A model generated the notes under the pieces. The model did no database searches, was not told where the DNA came from, and was given only the letters and a program-made list of their open reading frames with translations. 64,000 bases of DNA from Billgrantia zhangzhouensis (GTDB lineage: Bacteria; Pseudomonadota; Gammaproteobacteria; Pseudomonadales; Halomonadaceae): NCBI RefSeq assembly GCF_021404465.1, contig NZ_JABFTT010000017.1, forward strand, positions 1 through 64,000. The letters run 5' to 3'. This document shows positions 55,706 to 64,000 of this stretch, piece after piece; positions within the stretch are counted from its first letter, which is position 1, and every line of letters begins with the position of its first letter. Both the position numbers and the translations under genes were made by a program.

Positions 55706-56135
55706 GGACGATCGGCTCATGAGTGCGCCGGGCGAATCCATGAGCAGGCGGGGTGCCTTTCAGCATCGGAGCATCGTCGTCCAGGGTCGGTCGCCCAAAG
55801 AGGCGAAGGTTGCCACTGCTGTTTTGCCAACATTGCGGGAGGTGCGGGCAATGTTATCCTGTCGGTCTATGCCATCTATCGACAGTCCTTGCCATCGGAG
55901 CGGTAAGGTGCCGAGTTGCGACGCCACTTTATCGACAAGCAGCAGGGCTTGGGTGGCGGTACCGAACGCCATGGCTACGTCAACATACCCATCTCTGCCA
56001 GATAAATGGGTTAGTGTCACAGATGTTAGCCCATTAATGCCAATCTGTGCAAGCCTTTTTGCAACTGTGTTGGAAATAAGTGCGTATCTATCGAAGTGGC
56101 ATCGCTTCTATATAATTATCAGCGGCTTACTGGAA
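55706..56135. other. AT-richer gap upstream of the HTH regulator
   Basis: No convincing gene is seen in this stretch of about 430 bases. It contains CACAGAT at 56018-56024 and its exact complement ATCTGTG at 56043-56049 (18 bases apart), and a TATATAAT-like run near 56110 that could serve the downstream gene. Long open frames on both strands here look non-coding. Confidence 0.4.
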
Positions 56136-56648
56136 ATGCGACACGTGAAAAAGAAAAGTGTTACGCACGACGCCCCTTCAGGTGCAGCAGAGCTAGGCAG
56201 CACACTAAGCGATAGGCTACGTGCTTGTGCGCGTATCGCAGGGAGTGGCAATGCCCTGGCAGATAAGTCCGGGGTGGCTAGACGGACGCTCGAGAATTAT
56301 TTCAGCGGGCGGAGTGAGCCCAAAGGGGCGGCGCTCGCCTCAATCGCCAAGGCCGTGGGAGTGAGTGGCCATTGGCTTCTTACCGGTGAAGGACAAATGC
56401 TGCTCGAGGAACTGGCCGACCCGCAGTATAGGGAGCCTGCCGTTGGTAGTGGCATTGCCCACGACTTCGACACTCTAGAGGAGGTCATCGCTAAGACTTG
56501 TGCCTTGTTCAAGGCCAAGGATATCAAGCTACGGCCCGAGGCCGAGGCCAAGGTGATCCGGCTAATTTACGAGTACTATCTGCGTCATGGCGATGCTATG
56601 GATGAGGCTACCATGAATAATGTCATAGCACTGGCCGCCTTCCGCTGA
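56136..56648 (+). CDS. XRE/phage-repressor-like HTH regulator
   Basis: A protein of about 170 residues with an N-terminal helix-turn-helix of the CI/XRE type: LSDRLRACARIAGSGNALADKSGVARRTLENYFSG (residues about 24-58) and GVSGHWLLTGEG, the usual end of the domain in phage-repressor relatives. The C-terminal part is a short helical dimerisation region, not a peptidase, so SOS-type cleavage is unlikely. The start at 56136 is uncertain, with GTG at 56145 an alternative. It lies alone between two EAL-HDOD paralogues, divergent from one and convergent with the other. Its composition is less GC-rich than neighbours. Confidence 0.7.
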   Translation: MRHVKKKSVTHDAPSGAAELGSTLSDRLRACARIAGSGNALADKSGVARRTLENYFSGRSEPKGAALASIAKAVGVSGHWLLTGEGQMLLEELADPQYREPAVGSGIAHDFDTLEEVIAKTCALFKAKDIKLRPEAEAKVIRLIYEYYLRHGDAMDEATMNNVIALAAFR

Positions 56649-56769
56649 CAGGGGAAAAAGGTAGGCACCGCTTGGTCAATACCATTTGGGGTGCAGTATT
56701 GCGGTGATTGGTAACAATTAAATGGACGTTGTCCATCCTGCGGCTCGGGGGGCGACTTTCGTGGTTTAC

Positions 56770-58002
56770 TTACTCGGTAACGGTTTCCTGCGTGAGCGTG
56801 GCCAGCAGTTCGAGTGCGGCATGCTGCGCTTGGTAATACAGTTCTGACAGCTTCTCTTCCTCGGTGTTGCGGACCGGCTGCCGCTGGGCATGGCGACGCT
56901 CGGCTTCCTCTATGCGGTTCAGAAGGCTTCCATAGCTCCCTTGGTGCAGCAATACTGCCTTGCGGATCGTGGTATCGATCTGCAGGTCGGCGAAGAACTC
57001 ATCGCTGGGGATGCCGGTCAGCAGGTCGACCGTAGAGAGCAGACCAATGAAATAGGCGGTTTGGCCGTCCAATTGCTCCTGATATGCGAGATGCTCGCAG
57101 GCCTTGGCGCGTGTCAGTGCCAGCGAGGCGTATGGGGAATAGGTATGGTCGAGCAGGCCAAATAGCGTCACCCAACTGAAGAGTTGACGGAAGCCCAGAC
57201 GGATGACGATGCCCTGGATCGAGACGATGGCGCGATAGCAGGGATAAAAGGCGCTATGGGCGATGCGTGTCAGCTTGATGGTAAGTTGTGGGTCGGATCC
57301 GATAAGGGAGGAGATCTCAGCAATATCGGGCTCGGGTCGGGTGAGTTGATTGAGTATTTGCGTGGCTTGGAGTGTCGCCGGTGGGACCTTCTTGCCATAG
57401 ACCGGGGCGGGGTGAGCGTAGAAGTAGCCCTGAAAGAGGTCGAACCCCAGCGCCAGACAGGCGTCATGCTCGTTACGCGTCTCCACACGCTCGGCGATCC
57501 ACTGCACGTCCAGATGGGCGAGGCGAGTGCGGTGCTGCTTGACTGTCGCGAGGGACAATGAGGTGATGTCAACCTTGATGTATGAGGCCAGTGAGAGTAG
57601 CGGATCCCAGTCGGGTGTAAAGGCAAAGTCGTCCAGGGCGAAGCGAAATCCCTGATCATGCAGGCGGCGCACGGCGTCGACCACTCTCGGGGTGGGGGTG
57701 ATGCGCTCGACAAGCTCGATGACGACCCGGTCGGGTGGCAACGGAAGAAAGGGCTGGGCGAGCAGGAACTCGGTGGAGACATTGATAAACGCCGGTACTC
57801 GAAGCAGTTCGGTCCTGTCGATGATGGCAGTGTTGAGATGGTAGATCAGCTCCGAGGTGGCGACATCCTCACCGACATCGAGTGCGCTTTCGCCAGCGTC
57901 ATTGCGGTAGAGCAACTCGACCCCATGAGTGGTTTCCTGACGGTCGAAGATCGGCTGTACTGCCAGTAAGAGGTTGCCTACCCCCTTTGATGCTGGTGTC
58001 AT
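56770..58002 (-). CDS. EAL-HDOD regulatory protein 2 (degenerate EAL)
   Basis: A 410-residue paralogue of the gene at 54395, similar along its whole length. EAL reads ELLYR and DDFGTG reads DDFAFTPDWD, so catalysis is unlikely. The HDOD domain follows (IRLGFRQLFSWVTLFGLLD). The upstream region (58003-58220) lacks the FliA-like promoter found before paralogue 1, so the two are probably expressed differently. Confidence 0.85.
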   Translation of the reverse strand: MTPASKGVGNLLLAVQPIFDRQETTHGVELLYRNDAGESALDVGEDVATSELIYHLNTAIIDRTELLRVPAFINVSTEFLLAQPFLPLPPDRVVIELVERITPTPRVVDAVRRLHDQGFRFALDDFAFTPDWDPLLSLASYIKVDITSLSLATVKQHRTRLAHLDVQWIAERVETRNEHDACLALGFDLFQGYFYAHPAPVYGKKVPPATLQATQILNQLTRPEPDIAEISSLIGSDPQLTIKLTRIAHSAFYPCYRAIVSIQGIVIRLGFRQLFSWVTLFGLLDHTYSPYASLALTRAKACEHLAYQEQLDGQTAYFIGLLSTVDLLTGIPSDEFFADLQIDTTIRKAVLLHQGSYGSLLNRIEEAERRHAQRQPVRNTEEEKLSELYYQAQHAALELLATLTQETVTE

Positions 58003-58220
58003 GCTGGCTGCCCCTTATGCTCCCCTGCTACTCCTTTCGCCGGCTTGCCGTCCAGGTGCATGGATCGGGCAGCTCCATGCATGACAACCTAGCTTGTTTC
58101 TTCCATTCTTGGCAATATCTTTCTTTTCTTAAGTTTGGCAAAAAGTGCGTAATTCACTCTGCTTCTTCGCTCGTCGGCGAGAAGAGGCTGGGCTGCGTCA
58201 TGCCCTGGGCGTGTGACCGT

Positions 58221-60956
58221 TTATGCTGTCGGTGCCTCAGGCAGCTCCATTATTAGGCAGGCACCGTTCAGCGTCGGGGCATCATCGACCCAGAGCCGGC
58301 CGCCCAGATGAGTGACGATCCCACGGCTGATTGGCAGACCCAGGCCGCTGCCGCGGGGGCGGCCGCGGGCCTTGCCGCTGGCGCCGCCGTAGCGCTTGAT
58401 CTGATGGAATTTCTCGAACACTCTCTCGCGCTCCTCCTGAACGATGCCTGGGCCGTTGTCTTCCACGCTCAAGCGGAAGTTCTGCTGATGGCGGGACAGG
58501 TGGAGCCTTACCCGCGGATTCTCGTCGGCGGCGAACTTGCCGGCATTGTCGAGCAGATTGATGATCACCTGCTCCAGGCGGTCGGAATCGCCGATCACCG
58601 GAGCTTGGTCGAGTTCCAGGTCGACCTTCAGTTCTACGCCGCGATCCTCCTGCAGCCGATGCACCGCGTCCACGCTGTGGCGTACCAGTGCCACCAGGTC
58701 GAGCCGCTGCGGTGTCAGGGTCAGACGGCCGCTCTCCAGGCGTGCCAAGTCGAGGATTTCCTCTATCAGACGCGAGAGCCGTTGGCTCTCCAGTACCACC
58801 ACCTCGAGGAAGTGGATGCGTTTCTCTTCCGGCAGGTCCTTGCCGTCGCGCAGGATCTCGGCGAAGGCGCGAATCGAGGTGAGCGGTGTGCGCAGCTCGT
58901 GGCTGACCATGGCGACGAATTCGTCCTTGAGCCGGTCGAGTTCGCGCAGCCGCTCGTTGGCGGCACGCAGTTCCTCGCCGATCTTGGCCAGCTCGTTGGA
59001 TTTCTGCTCGAGGCGCCGGTTGTATTCCAGCGTCTGCGAGGTGGTATCGAGGATGCTGAGAATCGATTCCAGGTCAAGTGCCTCGCCACGTACGACGGAA
59101 TTGATCAGCACCCGCGCCGACGCGCTGCCCAGCGCACCCGACAAGGCTTGTTCAGCACGTGCGATCAGGGTTGGTGGTGCGGGCGCATCGTCAGCCTGGG
59201 TGCCCTGTGGGTCGGCCAGGATGCGAGCCGTGGCGCTGGCGCCCAGGTAGCGGTTCAGCAGGCTCTTGAGTTCGCCGCGGGTGGTTTGGCCACGCCAAAG
59301 CGAAGTGTGCTGCAGTCCGGGATTCATGGCTTCGGTGAACAGTGCCGCCTGGGTCTGCTCCACCGGGCTCTGGCGGGTGAACAGTGAAATGCCGACCAGC
59401 AGGCCAATGTTTACCAGCAGGCTCCATAGCAGGGCATGGCTATAGATATCGAAGCCCTCGAGGCCGAACAGGGCATAGGGGCGCAGCCACTCCAGGCCAA
59501 AGGGACCCTGCACCAGGAAGGTGGCATCGAGCCAGCCCGACTGAGCGAAGCCTGGCAGCAGCAGGGTATAGATCCAGGTAATGAAGCCTGCCAGCAGCCC
59601 CAGGCTGGCACCGGATCGGGTTGCGCCGCGCCAGTACATGCCGATCAGCATGGCCGGGGCAAACTGGGCCGTGCCGACGAACGACACCAGCCCGATGGTC
59701 ACCAGGCTGTAGGAGTCGCCGATCAAGGCATGGTAGAGATAGCCCAGCAGCAAGATCAGCACGATTGCCACACGGCGGATGCCCAGCAGCCAGCCGGCCA
59801 GCTCGCCCTGGGAGCTTAGGTGGAGCCGTTTGGAGCGCAGCAATAGCGGCATGATCAGCTGGTTACTTACCATGGTGGAGAGCGCGATGGTTTCGACTAT
59901 CACCATGCCGGTGGCCGCCGAGAGCCCGCCGATGAACACCAACAGCGGAATGCCCTCGATACCGGCCGATAGCGGCAGGGTCAGGACGAAACTGTCGGGG
60001 TCGCTGTTGCCCGCCGGTAGCAGCAGGCCGGCCATGGCGATGGGAATCACGAACAGGTTGATCGCTACAAGGTAAAGGGGAAACAGCCAACTGGCACGCG
60101 CCAGGTGGCGCTCGTCGACGTTCTCCACCACCAGCACCTGGAACTGGCGCGGCAGTGTCAGGAAGGCGAGAAAGGCGAGCACCAGGGTGCCGGCCCAGCC
60201 GATGGCGCCGCCGGGTACCGCCTCGAGCCCTAGCGCTCCGCTGATATGAGGGCTGTCGGCAACCTGACGGAACAGGTCGAAGGGGCCGTTGAAGAGCACG
60301 AATACGACGAATATGCCGACGGTGAGGAAGGCCACCAGCTTGACCAGAGATTCGAAGGCAATGGCCGCCACCATGCCTTCGTGGCGCTCGCTGGCGTCCA
60401 GGTGCCGGGTGCCGAACAGGATGATGAAGACCGCCAGCACCAGTGCGACCCAGAATGACTTGTCGACCCAGAAGCTCTCCTCGACCAGGCGAAACTCGGC
60501 GGCCTCCGGGTAGTTGACCAGCACCGCATGGCTCAGGGTAATCGCCTTGAGCTGCAAGGCGATATAGGGCGTGACACCGATCAGGGCGATGAGCGCCACC
60601 AGCGCACCGAGACTGGAACTCTTGCCGTAGCGGGCGCTGATGAAGTCGGCAATGGAGGTAATGCGCTGGGTACTGGCGATACGCACCATCTTGCGAATCA
60701 GCAGCGGCGCCATCAGCATCGCCAGCGTCGGACCCAGGTAGATCAGCAGGAAACTGGGGCCGAACTCCGCCGCACGACCCACGCTGCCGTAGAAGGTCCA
60801 GGCGGTACAGTAGACCGCAATGGAGAGGGCATAAACGGTGGGCGAACCAATTACCGAGCGGCCCTGTTCGGCGCGTCGGTCACCCCAGGCGGCTATCACG
60901 AACAGCAGCGCCAGGTAGCCGAAGGCGACCGTCAGTACGACCGGGTCGGTCCTCAT
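58221..60956 (-). CDS. Solute-symporter-type sensor histidine kinase (CrbS-like)
   Basis: A 911-residue protein. Residues about 5-535 form a sodium:solute symporter domain with about 13 transmembrane helices (TAWTFYGSVGRAAEFGPSFL, GYLYHALIGDSYSLVTIGL). A helical linker follows, then HisKA with the phospho-histidine near residue 684 (VSHELRTPLTS) and an ATPase domain (NLLDNAGKF, DNGPGI, GSGLGLPI). This architecture is that of CrbS/MxtR kinases, which in other bacteria control acetate use. No LuxR-type CrbR is beside it; a stand-alone receiver starts the same operon. It follows the 66-residue gene by four bases. Confidence 0.9.
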   Translation of the reverse strand: MRTDPVVLTVAFGYLALLFVIAAWGDRRAEQGRSVIGSPTVYALSIAVYCTAWTFYGSVGRAAEFGPSFLLIYLGPTLAMLMAPLLIRKMVRIASTQRITSIADFISARYGKSSSLGALVALIALIGVTPYIALQLKAITLSHAVLVNYPEAAEFRLVEESFWVDKSFWVALVLAVFIILFGTRHLDASERHEGMVAAIAFESLVKLVAFLTVGIFVVFVLFNGPFDLFRQVADSPHISGALGLEAVPGGAIGWAGTLVLAFLAFLTLPRQFQVLVVENVDERHLARASWLFPLYLVAINLFVIPIAMAGLLLPAGNSDPDSFVLTLPLSAGIEGIPLLVFIGGLSAATGMVIVETIALSTMVSNQLIMPLLLRSKRLHLSSQGELAGWLLGIRRVAIVLILLLGYLYHALIGDSYSLVTIGLVSFVGTAQFAPAMLIGMYWRGATRSGASLGLLAGFITWIYTLLLPGFAQSGWLDATFLVQGPFGLEWLRPYALFGLEGFDIYSHALLWSLLVNIGLLVGISLFTRQSPVEQTQAALFTEAMNPGLQHTSLWRGQTTRGELKSLLNRYLGASATARILADPQGTQADDAPAPPTLIARAEQALSGALGSASARVLINSVVRGEALDLESILSILDTTSQTLEYNRRLEQKSNELAKIGEELRAANERLRELDRLKDEFVAMVSHELRTPLTSIRAFAEILRDGKDLPEEKRIHFLEVVVLESQRLSRLIEEILDLARLESGRLTLTPQRLDLVALVRHSVDAVHRLQEDRGVELKVDLELDQAPVIGDSDRLEQVIINLLDNAGKFAADENPRVRLHLSRHQQNFRLSVEDNGPGIVQEERERVFEKFHQIKRYGGASGKARGRPRGSGLGLPISRGIVTHLGGRLWVDDAPTLNGACLIMELPEAPTA

Positions 60957-60960
60957 CGCG

Positions 60961-61161
60961 TCAGCTATCCTCCCGACGATGCTCCATCAGCCAGGCGGCC
61001 AGGCCAATGACCAGTAGCCAGGCCACGAACAGATAGAGCGGCAGCCATGACAGCCCGGCGGTGGAAGGCCGGTCGAAGATCAGTACCAGGGGCGGTGAGA
61101 AGAGCAGCGTGGCCAGGCCGATCAATGCGACCAGCCGTGCCTGGGGGCCGGAGGCGCTCAT
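60961..61161 (-). CDS. Small two-helix membrane protein
   Basis: A 66-residue protein with hydrophobic segments at about 9-26 and 36-56 and a charged tail MEHRREDS. It is like the short partner proteins (DUF4212/DUF485-like) found beside solute:sodium symporters, though I cannot place it firmly. The ATG at 61161 overlaps the exonuclease stop (ATGA), and the kinase starts four bases after its stop, so it is tightly coupled to both. Confidence 0.65.
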   Translation of the reverse strand: MSASGPQARLVALIGLATLLFSPPLVLIFDRPSTAGLSWLPLYLFVAWLLVIGLAAWLMEHRREDS

Positions 61162-63221
61162 GTGCACGCGTCCTCCCGGTCGAATGCGGTGGCCTGCAGC
61201 GCCAGCGTTTGCTCCAGGGTCTCGATGCCGCGTGCCTCCAGTCGCGGTAACAGTGCCAGCCACAGCTCGGCCGTCATGCGCGCGTCTCCCAGGGCGGTGT
61301 GGCGGGTGCCGGGCGGAAAGCTCAGGTCGTAGCGTTCGGCGAGAGTGTCCAGATCATGGCCATCCAAGCTTTCGTCCAAGGCACGTGAGATCAACAGCGT
61401 GTCCAGCACCGGCATCTCGAGGATGACGCCGGTGCTGGGAGTCTGCAGGGCCAGCAGGTCGAATGCCGCATTGTGGGCCAGTATCACGGCATCGCCGATG
61501 TAGTCGCGAAAACGCGGCAGAATGACCGGCAATGGCGGGGCGCCGGCGACATCGTCGTCGGTGATACCATGAATCGCCGAGCTGGTGGGAGGGATCGTTT
61601 TGCCGGGGTCGATCCGTGCGTCGAAGATGTCGCTGGCCAGCAGGCGTGAATTGACGATTCGGCATGCGCCGATGCTGATCACCGTGTCGCCGCGCCGCAG
61701 CTCCAAGCCGGTAGTCTCGGTATCGAAGGCGACGATCTCCAAGGCACGCAGTGGGCAGCGGGCCAGCTCGGCATCGGGCGGCGGCAGATCGGCGATGCCG
61801 AAATCATGGAACTCAGGGCGCGGCGGCAACTGGCTGGGCGGGGCGCCGACGCGGTCCACGGCGGGCAGCGGCAGGCGCAGGCGGGCGTGCCGACCATCGT
61901 CGTCAGCCAGACTCCAGGCATCGCTGGCGTGCTGGCGCAGCAGGTCGCCGATCCGGGGGGAAAGCGGCAATGCGGCGAGATTCTGTTCGCACCATGTGGC
62001 CAGTGTGCGTTGCGGTAATGGACTGCCGGGCCAGATCAGGTCGAGATAGACACGGCGATTGCCGAGCAGGATCTCGCCCTCGAAATGCGTGGTGCCGGTA
62101 TGCTCGCTCAGGCGCTCCAGCAGTGCCTCGAGCATCACCAGCAGGGCGGGAGCATCGCCCTTGAACCAAGCCGGCATACCGATGGGCAGAACCTCGAGGG
62201 GCCTGTCGCCCAGTCGCTCATTGAGCGATTGCCAGAGGTCGTTGGACCACAGTGGCACCAGCCGCTCGCCTTGCTGCTGCATGTCCTCGATCAGACGCCC
62301 GAGGTCTTCGATCTCGTTGCCCAATGCGCGGCTTTCCTCATCGATGACCGCTTCCAGGCGTCGACGCAAGGTGTCGTCGATATGCCGGGTATGGCGTGCG
62401 CTGCCCAGCGCTTCGGCGGCGCTGGCCAGGCTAGCGCCGTGCCGGCGCAGCGGGGCGACTCGGTCGGCGAGGTTGGCACGAGCCCCCATCTCGCTGTTCC
62501 ATACGGAAGTGGCATCGGTCAGTGTCAGCAGCGTTTCCCCATTGCTTTGAGGTACCCGGCGCAAGATTACGTGCAGCCAGCGCTCATTGCAGGGCACCAA
62601 CAGCTCGCGAGGGGAGCCGTCGTCGGGCAGTTGGCCCAGGGAGTCCTGCAGGCTTGAGATTGGCAGCAAGGCATCCAGACGCTTGCCTAGCCCAAGCCCC
62701 GGGTGATTTGCGAACAGATTCTCGGCGGCCTGGTTGAATAGCAGCAGGCGGCGGTGGTAATCGCAGAGCAGCAGTGGTATGTCGAGCACCTGCAGCAGCG
62801 TTTCGAGTTCCTGGCGTATGCGCGCCGCACTGCGTGCCCCTTCGGCATGCGCCGTGGCCAGGCGCGCGCGATCGCTGCGCCAGGCCTCGCGCACCCGCAC
62901 CAGGTCGGGGCCAAGGCCGCGCAGCCAGCCTTCGGGCGGATAGTCGTCACGGGCGTCGGGATTGGCGACCAGTCGTGCGAGCTGCACCTGAAGATGGCGC
63001 AGTGGAGTGAAAAGCATGCGTTCGAGCAGCAGGCCGACCAGGAAGATGGTGCCGCCGCCGGAAAAACAGCCCAGCCACAGGACCAGGCGAGCGAAGCCTT
63101 GGGGCTGGAACAAGCTGTCCAGCCAGGCCGCAAAGATGGCGCCTCCCAACAGGCTGATACCGCTGAGCAGTAGCCACAGGCCGATCAGGCGCTGGCGCTT
63201 GGGTAGCTTGCGCCCGAACAT
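61158..63221 (-). CDS. Membrane-anchored PAS-like sensor fused to a DEDDh exonuclease
   Basis: A 687-residue fusion. Two transmembrane helices (about 12-34 and 43-69) and a HAMP-like region are followed by a PAS-like domain (PLLLCDYHRRLLLFNQAAENLF at about 150-172) and a region resembling a kinase-type dimerisation segment plus a worn ATPase-like part (about 255-470). A DnaQ/epsilon-type 3'-5' exonuclease (about 490-670) completes it, with FDTETTGLE near 499, AHNAAFDLLAL and RHTALGDARMTAEL; the catalytic acidic and histidine residues look intact. Its substrate is unknown. It overlaps the receiver gene upstream by one base and the 66-residue gene by ATGA. Confidence 0.82.
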   Translation of the reverse strand: MFGRKLPKRQRLIGLWLLLSGISLLGGAIFAAWLDSLFQPQGFARLVLWLGCFSGGGTIFLVGLLLERMLFTPLRHLQVQLARLVANPDARDDYPPEGWLRGLGPDLVRVREAWRSDRARLATAHAEGARSAARIRQELETLLQVLDIPLLLCDYHRRLLLFNQAAENLFANHPGLGLGKRLDALLPISSLQDSLGQLPDDGSPRELLVPCNERWLHVILRRVPQSNGETLLTLTDATSVWNSEMGARANLADRVAPLRRHGASLASAAEALGSARHTRHIDDTLRRRLEAVIDEESRALGNEIEDLGRLIEDMQQQGERLVPLWSNDLWQSLNERLGDRPLEVLPIGMPAWFKGDAPALLVMLEALLERLSEHTGTTHFEGEILLGNRRVYLDLIWPGSPLPQRTLATWCEQNLAALPLSPRIGDLLRQHASDAWSLADDDGRHARLRLPLPAVDRVGAPPSQLPPRPEFHDFGIADLPPPDAELARCPLRALEIVAFDTETTGLELRRGDTVISIGACRIVNSRLLASDIFDARIDPGKTIPPTSSAIHGITDDDVAGAPPLPVILPRFRDYIGDAVILAHNAAFDLLALQTPSTGVILEMPVLDTLLISRALDESLDGHDLDTLAERYDLSFPPGTRHTALGDARMTAELWLALLPRLEARGIETLEQTLALQATAFDREDACT

Positions 63222-63592
63222 CAGGCGTCCTCAGCGAGCAGGGCTTTCACCTTCTCGACCAGGGCCTGGGTCGAGAAGGGCTTGGTCACGTAGTCGTCGG
63301 CACCCAGTGCCAGCCCCTTCTCCCGTTCGACTTCGCGCCCATGGGCGGTGAGCATGATGATGGGGAGCCTGGCATGCCGGGGGTCGTGGCGCAGTTGCTC
63401 CAGCACGTCGAAGCCGCTCAGGCCGGGGAGGCTGATGTCGAGCAGGATCAGATCGGGCGGCGATTGCTCGACCTCGGCCAGGGCGCCTTCGCCATCCTCG
63501 GCCGTTGCCACCTCGAAACCGGCCTGCTGCATCAGGAACTCCAGCGAAAGGACGATATTGGGCTCATCGTCCACCACTAGCACCTTGGCCAT
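63221..63592 (-). CDS. Stand-alone receiver-domain response regulator
   Basis: A 123-residue CheY-like receiver. Acidic D8-D9, phosphorylated D52 in [11 protein letters not shown], switch threonine in IMLTAHG and lysine in YVTKPF are intact. No output domain is present. It leads the operon with the exonuclease fusion, the 66-residue protein and the symporter kinase, so the kinase at the end is its likely partner. Its stop overlaps the next start (TGATG). Confidence 0.9.
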   Translation of the reverse strand: MAKVLVVDDEPNIVLSLEFLMQQAGFEVATAEDGEGALAEVEQSPPDLILLDISLPGLSGFDVLEQLRHDPRHARLPIIMLTAHGREVEREKGLALGADDYVTKPFSTQALVEKVKALLAEDA

Positions 63593-63697
63593 GCATCACT
63601 CCTCGAGAGTCTTGTATGTTATTGATCATTAGCCTAGTGCGCGTGTGGGGAGCGGCAAAGACGACCTTGGCAGAAGAGACGGCCGTCAGCGCATGGG

Positions 63698-63985
63698 CTA
63701 GCGCGGTTCGTCGCTGCCCTTCTCGAGTCGCCAGCGTTTGGGTCCCAGCGGGCCGAGCCATAGCCACACCTGCAGCAGCACCAGCACCGGTAACAGCCAG
63801 GCTGGTGCGCCGGTGGTGCGGATCAGGACGTAATAGATCAAGTAGGCGGTTACGCCGGCGGCAAGCCCCACCAGCGTGAACAGGAAGGCACGTGCCTGGC
63901 CTGGCTGGCGGGTCACACGAAAAAGCATGCCAATGAAGGCGCCAAAGGCGCCGGCCATGGCGAGTTGGAGCAGTGTCTCTTGCAT
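63698..63985 (-). CDS. Hypothetical small membrane protein
   Basis: A 95-residue protein with three hydrophobic segments (about 5-20, 33-52 and 60-80) and a charged C terminus. I do not recognise a family. It lies 105 bases upstream of the receiver gene on the same strand; the gap contains nothing I can identify. The ATG is close to the window edge, so its full context is not visible. Confidence 0.6.
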   Translation of the reverse strand: MQETLLQLAMAGAFGAFIGMLFRVTRQPGQARAFLFTLVGLAAGVTAYLIYYVLIRTTGAPAWLLPVLVLLQVWLWLGPLGPKRWRLEKGSDEPR

Positions 63986-64000
63986 GAGCGTCTCGTCTTT

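Noticed and set aside
55760..56020. An 86-residue minus-strand frame in the gap before the HTH gene
   Set aside because: The translation looks somewhat protein-like, but there is no ribosome-binding site, no family match I know, and the plus-strand frame over the same bases is equally open.

Overview
The window looks like a chromosomal stretch from a high-GC, motile gammaproteobacterium. The gene repertoire is closest to what I know of Halomonadaceae (Halomonas and relatives): FlhDC-type master regulation together with FlhF, FlhE, FliA and two stator pairs, plus TRAP transport, a HlyU-family protein and an acetate-type solute-symporter kinase. This placement comes from family recognition, not from a search. 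I saw no tRNA, rRNA, CRISPR array or intact mobile element.

Region 1 (1-14.2 kb) is accessory. It opens with the 3' end of an IS3-family transposase. It then carries two near-identical direct copies of an AAA-ATPase/PD-(D/E)XK gene (about 0.27-1.83 and 11.57-13.13 kb) whose central part differs; the second copy has a nonsense codon near its start. Between them lie a TRAP transporter/TetR/amidohydrolase operon, an AzlCD pair and a CHASE2/small secreted protein/M48 lipoprotein cluster. A MntA-HepT toxin-antitoxin pair follows.

Region 2 (14.3-21.8 kb) is second-messenger signalling: a DUF2835 protein, a membrane GGDEF protein, a 1344-residue GAF-PAS-PAS-GGDEF-EAL protein behind a consensus FliA promoter, and an unusual YcgR/PilZ-HD-GYP fusion.

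Region 3 (21.8-48.2 kb) is a flagellar and chemotaxis island: fliS-fliT-fliK-flhB-like, flhDC, motAB-cheA-cheW, three chemoreceptors ending in CheR/CheB-type tethering pentapeptides, cheR, cheB, cheY, cheZ, then flhB-flhA-flhF, a FlhG-like remnant, flhE, fliA and a second MotA/MotB-type pair. Several units carry promoters of the form T(A/C)AAGTTT-N11-GCCGATAA, so FliA, encoded here, probably drives the late genes. FlhF has a roughly 350-residue C-terminal extension, and the following gene looks like a MinD/FlhG protein without its P-loop.

Region 4 (48.3-53.1 kb) is housekeeping: argF, grxD, an HPF/cold-shock fusion, rnt, argG and a HlyU-family gene.

Region 5 (53.2-64 kb) is again regulatory: a DUF294 nucleotidyltransferase-like protein, two degenerate EAL-HDOD paralogues flanking an HTH regulator, and a tightly coupled minus-strand operon. 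That operon encodes a REC protein, a membrane PAS-DEDDh exonuclease fusion, a 66-residue membrane protein and a solute-symporter histidine kinase.
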